Assembly (NCBI RefSeq): GCF_014650455.1
Contig: NZ_BMUZ01000001.1
Coordinates: 434,001-498,000, forward strand
DNA length: 64,000 nucleotides
Direction of reading: 5' to 3'
Source: Streptomyces xanthochromogenes
GTDB lineage: Bacteria > Actinomycetota > Actinomycetes > Streptomycetales > Streptomycetaceae
The notes beneath the pieces were generated by a model. That model saw only the letters and a program-made list of their open reading frames with translations. It was not told where the DNA came from and did not search any database. The position numbers were made by a program, and so were the translations under genes. Every line of letters starts with the position of its first letter. Position 1 is the first letter of the stretch. Of the stretch, positions 50,455 to 59,227 are shown piece after piece.

Positions 50455-52653
50455 TCACAGGTCGAGGGCCTCCCTCACCTCCCGCGCCACCTTCACGATG
50501 TCGCCCTTCGGCTCGGTCCCGTACGCGGGGTGGGTGCGCACCCAGGTGTCCTCCAGGGCGTACCAGTCGACCGGCTCCGGGGGGCGGCCCGTGGTCAGGG
50601 ACGCCGTCAGGGTCTCGAAGTAGGTGCGCCAGCGCAGCGTGTAGAGGCCGCCGACCAGGCCCGACCACTCCCGGTTCGCATAGTCGCGCAGGGTGCCGCC
50701 GTTGGCCGCCGCGCGCGGGCCCCACACCGTCAGCAGCGACACCGCGTCGTAGGCGAGGCGGTCCTTCTCCTGCGCGCCGGCGCCCCACGACCGCGCGTCC
50801 GCGATCCAGCGGCCGAGCAGATGGCCCCGGTCGGTGGCCACCACCCGCTCAAGCAGGGCCAGATCGCGCAGCCACTCCCCGGTCAGTGCCGCGAACGCGT
50901 CCTTGTCGGCGTTCTCGAAGGCGTCCCGGATGCGCGGGAGCAGCCGGCGGGACTCGTTGGAGAGGGTCTGACGGGTCACGTCGAGGAGGTCGTAGCGATA
51001 GGCCGACGAGGCGCGCAGCTTCGGGGAGACCGCCAGGAGGGCGGGCAGCGCCTCCGCGAACTCGGCCGCGTCGTAGCGGAGCACGGGCGGGGACCAGAAG
51101 CCGCCCGAGGTCGCCTTCAGGTCGGGCCGGGCGCCGAACAGGCCGTCCGCGGCCTCGCTCCAGGAGTCGGCCCGGGTGGTGCCGTAGGCGGTGCGGCGCA
51201 GCACGTCCCACGCCTCGGTCGCGTGCCGGTCGGTGGCGCCGTACCGGTAGCGCGGCCACTGCTCGAACCACTCCTCCAGGTCGACGGGGCCGTCCGTCCA
51301 GGGCAGGTCGGAGAAGAGCGCGAAGGCGGCGGGGTTGTTGTCGGCACCCTCCGGCATGAGCGCGATGCCGTCCAGCGCGCTGTTCGGCTTGGTGCGCCAA
51401 CTCTCGTACAGGGAAGCCCAGTCGGGGGTGTTGGCGCCCATCGCGGTGTGGCCGCCGAAGTTCCAGATGGAGCCGAACGCGTACGGGGTGCCCTCCCAGG
51501 ACGCCTCGCGGTCGGTCACCGAGGGGTAGTGGTCGGAGATGCCGTCGACGACGAACAGCTTGGTCTTGTCGACCGCCTCGATGATCTCCTTGTGCGGGTT
51601 CTGCTGCCAGCCGAGGATGCTCCAGACCGCCCCGGGGTGCGCGGTGCGCAGCGCCTTCTCGACGGCCCGCGCGGCATCGCCGATCGGCACGTCACCGGGG
51701 GTGCCGCCCTCGTGCAGCAGGTCCATCTTGTACATGGAGGTGGCGCCGAGCAGCTCGTCCTGGACGCGGTAGAACGTGGCCGCGATCCGGGCGAAGTGCT
51801 CGGAGCGCGGGTCCAGCCAGTCGGGCCGGGCGAAGCCTCCCCAGATCCCCTGCGGCACCACGTGCGCGCCCGGGTTGCGGTCGGCGAAGCCGGGCGGAAG
51901 CGTACCGAAGTAGCCGGGCAGCACCGGGGTCATCCCGAGCTCGCGCAGGCGATCGACGATCCGGGTAGCCAACTCGGCGCGCTGAGCGAGGAGTTGCCGG
52001 GAGACCGGGCCGCCGAAGCCGGACATGTTCTGGAGCAGCCACCACGGCTGGTGCCCGGGCCCCGGGAGCCAGGCGCGCAACTCGGCGTCGTGATAGCCGT
52101 GTTGGAGGAAGGTGCGGTGGTAGACGGTGTCGGCGCCGAGGTAGACGAGCACCTCGTTGTAGCCGTGCAGGGCCAGGACGTCGAGCTCGCGCTCCCAGTA
52201 GGACCAGTCGTGGTAGGGCCCGGTGTAGCCGTCGTTGGTGTCGTTGAAGACGAACCGGTGGGTGACGTTGGCGGTGCTCCCGATGGGCGAGGGGACCTCG
52301 GGAAGCAGCCGGGGCAGCCGGGTCTGCTCACCCGCCCAGGAGATGTGGGCGTGCGCGACCTGTCTCAAGTACCGGTGGAATCCGGTGAGTTGCACGGCCG
52401 GGGTGCTGCCCTCGACCAGGATCTCGCCCGCCCCGCCCGAGACGCGGAAGCGGTCACGGCCGGCCGCGGGCGCGAGTGCGCGGAAGGTGACCTGATCGCG
52501 ATGGTCCGGCAACAGCCGGGCCAGGGCCCGCGCGGCGGGCCCCGGGGCGGCCGCTCCACCGGCCTCGGCGGCGTACCCGGCCTCGGTGCCCGCCCCGAGG
52601 GCGAGGGCCGATCCGGCGAGTGAGCTCAGCAGCGTACGACGGGAAAGGCGCAT
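50455..52653 (-). CDS. Secreted alpha-N-acetylglucosaminidase (GH89)
   Basis: A 732-residue enzyme with a twin-arginine signal (SRRTLLSSLAGSALALGAG, AxA near 28). GH89 features: an N-terminal small domain to about residue 110, then HRFVFNDTNDGYTGPYHDWSYWERELDVLALHGYNEVLVYLGAD, QNMSGFGGPVS, LGMTPVLPGYFGTLPP, YKMDLLHEGGTPGD and the C-terminal helical domain. The family (human NAGLU, Clostridium perfringens AgnC) removes alpha-linked GlcNAc from glycans. Folding before export via Tat is expected. Together with the GH20 gene it suggests glycan scavenging. Confidence 0.92.
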   Translation of the reverse strand: MRLSRRTLLSSLAGSALALGAGTEAGYAAEAGGAAAPGPAARALARLLPDHRDQVTFRALAPAAGRDRFRVSGGAGEILVEGSTPAVQLTGFHRYLRQVAHAHISWAGEQTRLPRLLPEVPSPIGSTANVTHRFVFNDTNDGYTGPYHDWSYWERELDVLALHGYNEVLVYLGADTVYHRTFLQHGYHDAELRAWLPGPGHQPWWLLQNMSGFGGPVSRQLLAQRAELATRIVDRLRELGMTPVLPGYFGTLPPGFADRNPGAHVVPQGIWGGFARPDWLDPRSEHFARIAATFYRVQDELLGATSMYKMDLLHEGGTPGDVPIGDAARAVEKALRTAHPGAVWSILGWQQNPHKEIIEAVDKTKLFVVDGISDHYPSVTDREASWEGTPYAFGSIWNFGGHTAMGANTPDWASLYESWRTKPNSALDGIALMPEGADNNPAAFALFSDLPWTDGPVDLEEWFEQWPRYRYGATDRHATEAWDVLRRTAYGTTRADSWSEAADGLFGARPDLKATSGGFWSPPVLRYDAAEFAEALPALLAVSPKLRASSAYRYDLLDVTRQTLSNESRRLLPRIRDAFENADKDAFAALTGEWLRDLALLERVVATDRGHLLGRWIADARSWGAGAQEKDRLAYDAVSLLTVWGPRAAANGGTLRDYANREWSGLVGGLYTLRWRTYFETLTASLTTGRPPEPVDWYALEDTWVRTHPAYGTEPKGDIVKVAREVREALDL

Positions 52654-52762
52654 CCCCCGACGGAAGCAGCGTGTCCCTGCCCGGTCAATGGAACAGAACC
52701 GTTGGCCGCCCGGACAGAAGCCCTTTGGGCCAACGTGCGCACGCCCGGCCGGCGGCCGGAAC

Positions 52763-54331
52763 TCAGATCCAGCCCAGCTCCCACAGGCGCCACACGCCCG
52801 TGCCGTCCGACAGGTACTGAGAACCGCTGACGTCCTTGTTGCCGAGGACGTAGTTCTTGCCCTGCCACAGCGGGATCAGCGGAACGTCCTGGGCGACCTT
52901 CTCCTGGATCGCCTTGAAGTCGTCGGCCGCCCTGCCGCGGTCGGTGAACTCCTGGGTGCTCTTGATGAGGTCGTCGACGGTCTTGTCGGAGTAGTTGTTG
53001 TGGAGGCTGTTGCCGGTGCCGACCAGCGGCTGGCCGAAGTTGTCCGGGTCCGGGAAGTCGGCGAGCCAGCCGGCGGTGTACGCGTCGTACTTGCCCTCGG
53101 CGTAGTTCTGCTGCATCTTCGGCCAGTCCGGCTCGGCGATGAGATTGACCTTGAACAGGCCGTCCTTCTCCAGCTGTGCCTTGATCTGCTCGGCCTCCGC
53201 GCCGTTCGCGCCGAGCTTGCGGTAGGCCATGTTGAACGTGACCGGGAGGGACTCGCCCGCCGACCGCAGGAGGTTCTTCGCCTTGACCGGGTCGGGCTTC
53301 GGGTAGGCGTCGAAGAAGGCGGTGCTGTGACCGGTGAAGCCCTGCGGGATCACGGAGAACAGCGGGTCGACGGTGCCGAGGTAGACGTTGGAGGCGAGCG
53401 CCGCACGGTCGACGAGGGCGGCCGCGGCCTCGCGCACCTTGGTCTTGGAGACCGGGCTCGACGACTTCAGGTTGAAGGTGAGCTGACGGATGTCGTAGCC
53501 GGGCGAGGTGCTGATCCGCACGTCCGGCCCCGGCGAGAGCTTGGCCAGCACCTGGGGCGGCATCTCACGGTGCGCCACGTCGACCTGCTTGGCCTGCCAG
53601 GCCGCGTTCAGCTGGTCGGCCTCCGCGAAGTACCGGACCGTGATGGGCATGCCCTGCTTCGTCACCGCGCCCTTGTAACCGGTGTTGGGCTCCAGGCTCG
53701 CGCTGACCGGCGCCCCGGAGGCGTCCTTCTTGTACTCCTTGAGCAGGTAGGGACCCGAGCCGACGACCGAGTTGTCCTTGCGCAGGGCGTTCGCCGGGTA
53801 CTGGCTGCTGTCGACGATCGAGCCCGCGCCGGTGGCCAGCTTGGACGGGAACGTGGCGTCCTTGCTCTTCAGGTTGAAGGTGACCGTGTCGCCCTGGGCC
53901 TGCACCGAGCCGAGCATCGAGAACAGCGGGGCCGGGCCGAGCTTGTCGGCGATCTTCATCATCCGGTCGAAGGAGTACTTCACGTCCTCCGCGGTCATCT
54001 TGCGCCCGCTGGAGAAGCTGATGTCGTCCCGCATCACGCACTGGTACGTCGTCAGCTTCTGTCCGACGAAGGTGCAGCTCTTGGCGGCGTCCGGGACCGG
54101 CGCGGTGCTGCCCTGCCGGAAGGTGAGCAGCGACTGGTAGACGTTGTTGTAGATCGCCCAGGAGCCCGCGTCGTAGGCACCCGCCGGGTCGAGCGAGGTG
54201 ATGACGTCGGTGGTGCCGACGGCTATCGGGTCCTTCTTCGCCTGATCGGACGGCAACAGCTGCCAGCCGCCCACTCCGGCGACCACCACGGCCGCACCAA
54301 TCGCCAGAATTCGCATACGGATCGACCGCAT
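52763..54331 (-). CDS. Family 5 extracellular solute-binding protein (peptide/nickel type), orphan
   Basis: A 522-residue SBP_bac_5 protein: TSLDPAGAYDAGSWAIYNNVYQSLL, SGRKMTAEDVKYSFDRMM, the GSGPYLLKEY signature, and the C-terminal PLIPLWQGKNYVLG. The N-terminus is a hydrophobic helix (ILAIGAAVVVAGVGGWQLLP) with no lipobox cysteine, so the protein is either membrane-anchored by an uncleaved signal or released. No permease or ATPase genes are adjacent, so transport partners must lie elsewhere. Start: ATG at 54331 with GAGGAG 9 bp before it. Confidence 0.9.
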   Translation of the reverse strand: MRSIRMRILAIGAAVVVAGVGGWQLLPSDQAKKDPIAVGTTDVITSLDPAGAYDAGSWAIYNNVYQSLLTFRQGSTAPVPDAAKSCTFVGQKLTTYQCVMRDDISFSSGRKMTAEDVKYSFDRMMKIADKLGPAPLFSMLGSVQAQGDTVTFNLKSKDATFPSKLATGAGSIVDSSQYPANALRKDNSVVGSGPYLLKEYKKDASGAPVSASLEPNTGYKGAVTKQGMPITVRYFAEADQLNAAWQAKQVDVAHREMPPQVLAKLSPGPDVRISTSPGYDIRQLTFNLKSSSPVSKTKVREAAAALVDRAALASNVYLGTVDPLFSVIPQGFTGHSTAFFDAYPKPDPVKAKNLLRSAGESLPVTFNMAYRKLGANGAEAEQIKAQLEKDGLFKVNLIAEPDWPKMQQNYAEGKYDAYTAGWLADFPDPDNFGQPLVGTGNSLHNNYSDKTVDDLIKSTQEFTDRGRAADDFKAIQEKVAQDVPLIPLWQGKNYVLGNKDVSGSQYLSDGTGVWRLWELGWI

Positions 54332-54462
54332 CGCCGTGCTCTCCTCGGAACGCCCCACCCTGCCAGGCGCGCGGAATCAGCACGCTGCGCCTGTGATGAC
54401 GCTCACCCAATCACACGACCTTCACATTGTGGAAGGGTCAACCTTCCACTCACAGCTACTTG

Positions 54463-54735
54463 TTAGCCGAGCGTGACGGAGCTCTCCGTAGCCGCTCGTT
54501 CACGCCTCAGCCGGCGCAACGAAAGGAACCCGATGACGCCCACCCCCGTCCCCAGGAGAAACGAGGTGATGGCGAGCAGCAGGTGGACCCAGAAGTAGGC
54601 GGTCGGATTCCCGGCCGCGTCGAACGCGAGCCCGCTGCCGTCCTTCCACAGGTTCTTTACGAAAGTGGTCCAGATGACCCAGCTCCAAGCGCCGAAGGCG
54701 AGCAGGAACCAGGAGAGGGGGCGGCTGAGTTTCAT
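54463..54735 (-). CDS. SCO4848-type small membrane protein
   Basis: A 90-residue protein with two hydrophobic helices (SWFLLAFGAWSWVIWTTFVKNL and FWVHLLLAITSFLLGTGVGVIGFLSL) and a basic C-terminal tail RRLRRERAA. It matches, from memory, the family named after SCO4848, which in S. coelicolor also sits beside a D-alanyl-D-alanine carboxypeptidase gene. Function unknown. Start: ATG at 54735 six bases after GATACT (54747-54742), so probably leaderless. Divergent from the carboxypeptidase gene. Confidence 0.85.
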   Translation of the reverse strand: MKLSRPLSWFLLAFGAWSWVIWTTFVKNLWKDGSGLAFDAAGNPTAYFWVHLLLAITSFLLGTGVGVIGFLSLRRLRRERAATESSVTLG

Positions 54736-54831
54736 GCGTCCAGTATCGGACGCACCCGCCGCGCACCTCCGGCCGGGTGGGAGCTCCCGGCGGGTCATCC
54801 GTACGATGATCCGATCCGCGGTCTCAGCCTG

Positions 54832-54837
54832 TACGTT
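54832..54837 (+). promoter_or_regulatory. -10 element of carboxypeptidase gene
   Basis: TACGTT is followed by seven bases and the GTG at 54845; no Shine-Dalgarno sequence. The adjacent divergent gene has GATACT at the matching distance, so both may be leaderless. Confidence 0.45.
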
Positions 54838-54844
54838 CTCGAAC

Positions 54845-56143
54845 GTGTCTGCCCTGAACGTGAAGAAGAGCGCCTCGCGCCGACGCGTACCGAAGCGGCC
54901 CGCCGGGCTCGCCCTGTCCGTTGCCGTGGCCGCCGCGTCCGTGCTGCCCGCGCTCGCCCCGGTGCCCGCCGCGGCGGTGCCCCGGGACGACAAGCCGGCC
55001 GCCTCCGCCACGCCCGGCGCGCCGGGCAAGCGCAACGACGCGCCACCAACCGGGATGTCCAAGGTCGGCGGTGACCTGCTCGGCGACGCCGGCACCCAGG
55101 CGCGGCTCGGCGCGGGCGCGCCCGTGCTGCCCAAGGACGTGACCGGCCGGTCCTGGATCGTCGCGGACGCCGAGAGCGGTCAGGTGCTCGCCTCGCACAA
55201 CGCACACTGGCGGCTGCCGCCCGCCTCCACCCTGAAGATGCTGTTCGCGGACACCGTGCTGCCCAAGTTCGACCGGAACGAACAGCACACGGTCACCTCG
55301 GCGGACCTGGCCGGGATGGGCATGGGCAGCAGCCTGGTGGGGGTCAAGGAGAACCTGTCGTACTCGGTGCACGACCTGTGGCTCGGAGTGTTCCTGCGCT
55401 CGGGCAACGACGCCGTGCACGTCCTCTCGTCGATGAACGGCGGTGTCGCCCAGACCGTCGCGGACATGCAGCACAAGGCCGACGACCTCCAGGCGCTGGA
55501 CACCCGGGTGGTCTCGCCGGACGGCTACGACGCGCCGGGTCAGGTCTCCAGCGCGTACGACCTGACGCTGTTCGCCCGCGCGGGGCTGCAGAACAAGGAC
55601 TTCCGCGAGTACTGCGCGACGGCGACCGCGAAGTTCCCCGGCGCCGAGGGCAAGGACAAGAAGCGCGAGATGTTCGAGATCCAGAACACCAACCGGTTGC
55701 TGACCGGGGACTTCGGGCTGAACCCGTACAAGGGCATCGCGGGCGTCAAGAACGGCAACACCACCAACGCGGGCGCCACCTTCACCGGGGTCGCCGAGCG
55801 GAACGGCAAGGTGCTGCTCGTCACCGTCATGAACCCCGAGTCGACCGAGAGCCAGGCCGTCTACAAGGAGGCGGCGCGGCTGCTCGACTGGGGGTTCGCG
55901 GCGAGCGGGAAGGTCACCCCGGTCGGCGAGCTGGTGCCGCCGAAGTCCGCGACGGCGAACCGGGACACCGCGCCGGGCAGTGCGCAGAGCGGCTCGAAGA
56001 ACCGGCCCGGGCAGACGGCCGACGCCGCCGGGGGCGAGAGCGGCGGGGCCGGCATCGCGCTCGGGATCGCGGGTGGTGCGCTGGTGCTGATCTCGGGTGC
56101 GGTGTTCCTGATCAACCGTCGCTGGCCGCTCAGGAAGCGGTGA
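54845..56143 (+). CDS. D-alanyl-D-alanine carboxypeptidase (DacA-type PBP)
   Basis: A 432-residue low-molecular-weight penicillin-binding protein trimming the terminal D-Ala of peptidoglycan stems. It has a signal peptide of about 45 residues, then a Pro/Ala-rich segment. The catalytic motifs are STLK (PPASTLKMLF, nucleophile Ser), SGN (LRSGNDAV) and a third motif reading KNG (AGVKNGNTTNAG) where KTG or KSG is usual. A C-terminal helix (GIALGIAGGALVLISGAVFLI) plus a basic RRWPLRKR tail anchors it. It overlaps the convergent YihY gene by 14 bp. Confidence 0.92.
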   Translation: MSALNVKKSASRRRVPKRPAGLALSVAVAAASVLPALAPVPAAAVPRDDKPAASATPGAPGKRNDAPPTGMSKVGGDLLGDAGTQARLGAGAPVLPKDVTGRSWIVADAESGQVLASHNAHWRLPPASTLKMLFADTVLPKFDRNEQHTVTSADLAGMGMGSSLVGVKENLSYSVHDLWLGVFLRSGNDAVHVLSSMNGGVAQTVADMQHKADDLQALDTRVVSPDGYDAPGQVSSAYDLTLFARAGLQNKDFREYCATATAKFPGAEGKDKKREMFEIQNTNRLLTGDFGLNPYKGIAGVKNGNTTNAGATFTGVAERNGKVLLVTVMNPESTESQAVYKEAARLLDWGFAASGKVTPVGELVPPKSATANRDTAPGSAQSGSKNRPGQTADAAGGESGGAGIALGIAGGALVLISGAVFLINRRWPLRKR

Positions 56144-57059
56144 GCCCGGGGCCGTCGTCCTCCATGAGCTCGGGGCCGTCCTCCTCGGCGAGCGCCGGGT
56201 CGTCCTCCTTGGACGGGGTGGCCGTCCACGCCGCGCAGAACAGGAGCAGCTTCGCCGTGAAGTTGATCCAGAGCAGCAGCGCGATGGGCACTCCGAAGGC
56301 CCCGTACATGCTCTTGGCGGCGACGCCCTTCATGTAGCCGCCGAGCAGCAGCTTGAGGAGTTCGAAGCCGACCGCGCCGAGCAGGGCCGCCACCATCAGG
56401 CGGCGGCGCGGGGGGCTCACGCCGGGGAGCAGCGTCAGGACGTAGAGCAGGAGCAGGAAGTCGGCGAGGACCGCGACGGCGATCGCCGCGATGCGCAGCA
56501 GTACCCCGCCCGCGCCGCCCTGGTCGATGCCGAGCTTGTCGGCGGTCCAGCCGACCGCGGTGGAGCCGAGGGAGGAGGCGGCCGCGGAGGCGAGTCCGGC
56601 GCCGCCGAGGCCGAGCAGGATGCCGCCGTCCTTGAGCTTGCGCATCACCGGGTTCTCGTCGGCGTCCGCCTCCTCCATCTCCCACACGACCTGGAGGCAG
56701 CCGCGCATCTGGGAGATCCAGCCGATGCCGGTGAAGAGCAGCAGGGCGCCCGCGACGATGCCGACGGTGCCGGCGTTGTCGATGAGCGCCTGGAGGTCGA
56801 GCTGGTCGGAGATGCCGGGGACCTGTTCGGCGATGGTGTTCTGGAGTTTGTGCACCTGGTCACCGGAGAGCAGCGCGGCCGCGACGGCCGCGCCGACGGT
56901 CAGCAGCGGGAACAGCGCGAGGAAGCTGATGAAGGTGATGGCCGCGGCGAGCCGGGACCAGTAGACCCGGTCGAGCCGCTCGTACGAACGCCAGGCGTGC
57001 GTCCGCATGAGCCGGGTGATCCAGGGCCCGACGACGGGGAGTTTCTTCAGCCAGTCCAT
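56130..57059 (-). CDS. YihY/BrkB-family membrane protein
   Basis: A 309-residue integral membrane protein with six hydrophobic segments. Signature parts: SRLAAAITFISFLALFPLLTVGAAV, GIGWISQMRGCLQVVWEM, and a C-terminal FGVPIALLLWINFTAKLLLFCAAW. The acidic C-terminal tail (EEDGPELMEDDGP) is cytoplasmic. The family was once called ribonuclease BN by mistake; true function is unknown. Last gene of the PAP2-UbiA-GtrA-YihY operon, overlapping GtrA by 13 bp. Confidence 0.9.
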   Translation of the reverse strand: MDWLKKLPVVGPWITRLMRTHAWRSYERLDRVYWSRLAAAITFISFLALFPLLTVGAAVAAALLSGDQVHKLQNTIAEQVPGISDQLDLQALIDNAGTVGIVAGALLLFTGIGWISQMRGCLQVVWEMEEADADENPVMRKLKDGGILLGLGGAGLASAAASSLGSTAVGWTADKLGIDQGGAGGVLLRIAAIAVAVLADFLLLLYVLTLLPGVSPPRRRLMVAALLGAVGFELLKLLLGGYMKGVAAKSMYGAFGVPIALLLWINFTAKLLLFCAAWTATPSKEDDPALAEEDGPELMEDDGPGLTAS

Positions 57060-57511
57060 GACGTACGACTACCCTCTTCAGCTCGGCTGTGTCGTTCCGG
57101 AGGCAATCCTTCCGGGTTCTCGGCGAAAACCAGGGTTCGCGTCCCCCAGAAGCGCAGACAGGTCGCGAGCGCCATGCCGAAGACCGCGCCGGAGAGCGTG
57201 TCGGCGCGCGGGGACGTGAGCCCGAGGCCGTAGTGCGAGACGCCGATGCAGAGCAGCTGGACGAGGGCGCCCGCGATGTTCACGGCGAAGAACACCGCGT
57301 ACTCGCGCAGGCCGACCCGGCGTCCGCGGTAGGTGCCGAACGCGTTGCCGAGGTAGGCGACCGTGCAGCCGGCCACGAAGGAGAGGGACTTGGCGGCGAT
57401 CGGGTCCCAGCCGAGCCCCGAGCGCAGCCATACGAAGAGCCCGAGGTCGGCGGCGTACGCGCAGATCCCGGCCAGCGCGAAGCCGGTCACCTCGGACCTG
57501 GTGATGCTCAC
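57047..57511 (-). CDS. GtrA-family membrane protein, candidate DPA translocase
   Basis: A 154-residue protein with four hydrophobic helices (VTGFALAGICAYAADLGLFVWL; FVAGCTVAYLGNAFGTYRGRR; YAVFFAVNIAGALVQLLCIGV; LSGAVFGMALATCLRFWGTRTLVF). GtrA proteins act with polyprenyl-phosphate sugars, and the mycobacterial homologue Rv3789, encoded beside dprE1, has been proposed to flip decaprenylphosphoryl-arabinose or recruit arabinosyltransferase. The GTG start overlaps the prenyltransferase stop by 4 bp. Confidence 0.88.
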   Translation of the reverse strand: MSITRSEVTGFALAGICAYAADLGLFVWLRSGLGWDPIAAKSLSFVAGCTVAYLGNAFGTYRGRRVGLREYAVFFAVNIAGALVQLLCIGVSHYGLGLTSPRADTLSGAVFGMALATCLRFWGTRTLVFAENPEGLPPERHSRAEEGSRTSWTG

Positions 57512-58458
57512 AGGTCGGCCACCGCGAGCGCGTACAGGGCGACCCAGACCAGGCCGATGACGGCCAGCGCCCGGTCGTGCAGGACGACGTCCTCGGGCGC
57601 CCCCGCGCTGCCCCGGTCGGCGAAGACGGCGTAGCGCAGGATGGCGCCGATGAAGGGGACCATCGACAACTGCCGCCAGGGCAGCAGCGATCCGCCCTCC
57701 ATCCCGCCCGCCTCCAGGGCCCACATGCAGTACGCCAGCACGGCGACGCCCGCGGCGAGCTGCCACACGAAGCGCAGATAGCCGGTGGTGTACGCGTCCA
57801 GGAGCGCGCGGGTGGCGCCCCCGCGCCCCTCCATCTGGAGGGCCTCGGAGTACCGCTTGGCGGAGACCATGAACAGCGCGCCGAACCCGGCGGTGATCAG
57901 GAACCAGCGGGACAGCGGGATGCCGAGCGCGACCCCGCCGATCATCGCCCGCATCAGGAATCCGGTGGTGACGACGACCAGGTCGACGACCAGGACGTGC
58001 TTCAGCTTGACGCAGTAGGCGAGTTGCATGACGACGTATCCGCTGAGCAGGGTCGCCGTCATCGCGTTGCAGGTCAGCGCCGCCGCCATGGGGGCGAGCA
58101 CGGCGAGGACCGCGCCGGTGGCGTACGCGACGACCACCGGCACCTGCCCGGCGGCCACCGGGCGTCGGCACTTGTCGGGGTGGGCACGGTCGGCCTCGGC
58201 GTCGCGGGCGTCGTTGATGAGGTAGACGGCCGAGGCCGCCATGGTGAACAGGCAGAAGACCAGCGCGAGTTGAGCGATGTCGTAGGGGCTGGCCAGGCGC
58301 CCGGCGGCGGCCGGCGCCGCCACCACGAGCACGTTCTTGATCCACTGGCGGGGCCGCGCGGTGCGCACCAGGGCGCCGGGCAGGGCGAGCAGCCGCCGGG
58401 TCGCCGAGGCGGCCGGGCCGGCAGCCTCGTCGAGGAGTACCGCGCCGGGCTCGGTCAT
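57508..58458 (-). CDS. Decaprenyl-phosphate phosphoribosyltransferase (UbiA family)
   Basis: A 316-residue membrane enzyme that would transfer phosphoribose from PRPP to decaprenyl phosphate, the first step of DPA synthesis (Rv3806c type). Motifs: the Mg-binding NDARDAEADRAHPDK after VYLI, RPVAAGQ, and YCVKLKHVLVVDLVVVTTGFLMRAMIGG. About nine hydrophobic helices. Close packing with PAP2 (4-bp overlap) and GtrA supports this over other UbiA-type prenyltransferases. Confidence 0.9.
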   Translation of the reverse strand: MTEPGAVLLDEAAGPAASATRRLLALPGALVRTARPRQWIKNVLVVAAPAAAGRLASPYDIAQLALVFCLFTMAASAVYLINDARDAEADRAHPDKCRRPVAAGQVPVVVAYATGAVLAVLAPMAAALTCNAMTATLLSGYVVMQLAYCVKLKHVLVVDLVVVTTGFLMRAMIGGVALGIPLSRWFLITAGFGALFMVSAKRYSEALQMEGRGGATRALLDAYTTGYLRFVWQLAAGVAVLAYCMWALEAGGMEGGSLLPWRQLSMVPFIGAILRYAVFADRGSAGAPEDVVLHDRALAVIGLVWVALYALAVADL

Positions 58459-59006
58459 CGGCGCTCCCCTTCGAGCGGTTTGCGCATCCAGGCCGCACCG
58501 GCCCGCGCGGTGGCACCGCCGAGCAGCGCGCCCGCCGCGATGTCGCTCGGGTAGTGGACCCCGGCGACCAGGCGGGAGACGCACATCGCGGCGGCAAGCG
58601 GCGGGACCAAGTGCGCCCCGGCCGGCCGCAGCGAGCCGAACGCGACGGCCGCGGCGGCCGCCGAGCTGGCGTGCGAGCTGGGGAAGGAGTGCCGGCCCGC
58701 GGTACGCACCAGGGGCTCGGCCGCCGGGAGGTGCGGCCGGGGCCTGCGGACCACGCGTTTGACGCCCATGCTGGCCAGATGGGCGGCGGCGACCAGGGCA
58801 GTGCCGCGCAGCCAGGCCCCGCGCCGGTCCCGGTCGGCGGCGGCCGCGGCGAGGCCGGCCGCGAGCCAGAGTGCGCCGTGCTCGCCCGCGAAGGACAGGG
58901 CGCGGGCGGCGGCGGCCACGCGCGGGTCCCCGGCGCAGTCGCGCAGCGCGGCCAGGAGTCGTTGGTCGGCGTCGGTGCACGACGGCTTCTGCATCTGCCA
59001 CCCCAT
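58455..59006 (-). CDS. PAP2-family phosphatase, candidate decaprenyl-phosphoribose-5-phosphatase
   Basis: About 183 residues with the three acid-phosphatase motifs: KRVVRRPRP, PSSHASS and SRLVAGVHYPSD. Hydrophobic segments between them give about five membrane helices. In mycobacteria a PAP2 protein (Rv3807c) encoded beside the DPPR synthase is proposed to remove the 5-phosphate of decaprenyl-phosphoribose. Start uncertain: ATG at 59006 (GGAAG directly before) or ATG at 58994 (GGGGTGG three bases before). First gene of the minus-strand operon, divergent from dprE1. Confidence 0.85.
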   Translation of the reverse strand: MGWQMQKPSCTDADQRLLAALRDCAGDPRVAAAARALSFAGEHGALWLAAGLAAAAADRDRRGAWLRGTALVAAAHLASMGVKRVVRRPRPHLPAAEPLVRTAGRHSFPSSHASSAAAAAVAFGSLRPAGAHLVPPLAAAMCVSRLVAGVHYPSDIAAGALLGGATARAGAAWMRKPLEGERR

Positions 59007-59227
59007 CTTCCGTGACGTCGGCCCGCCAACTGGCCGTAGGCCACCGGCGACTCTCCTGCGCACGAGAGGGCGAATACGGGACAAATGGGACTGACACTCG
59101 GGCAATCACCCGTTTCGCTGAGTGATTTACCGAAGAGTTATCGGCAGAGCGGGCGCCACGAACTGCCGACCGTTCCGGGGCGGGTGGCTAAGCAGAAGGG
59201 GACGAGTTAGGCGATAACGTCACATTC

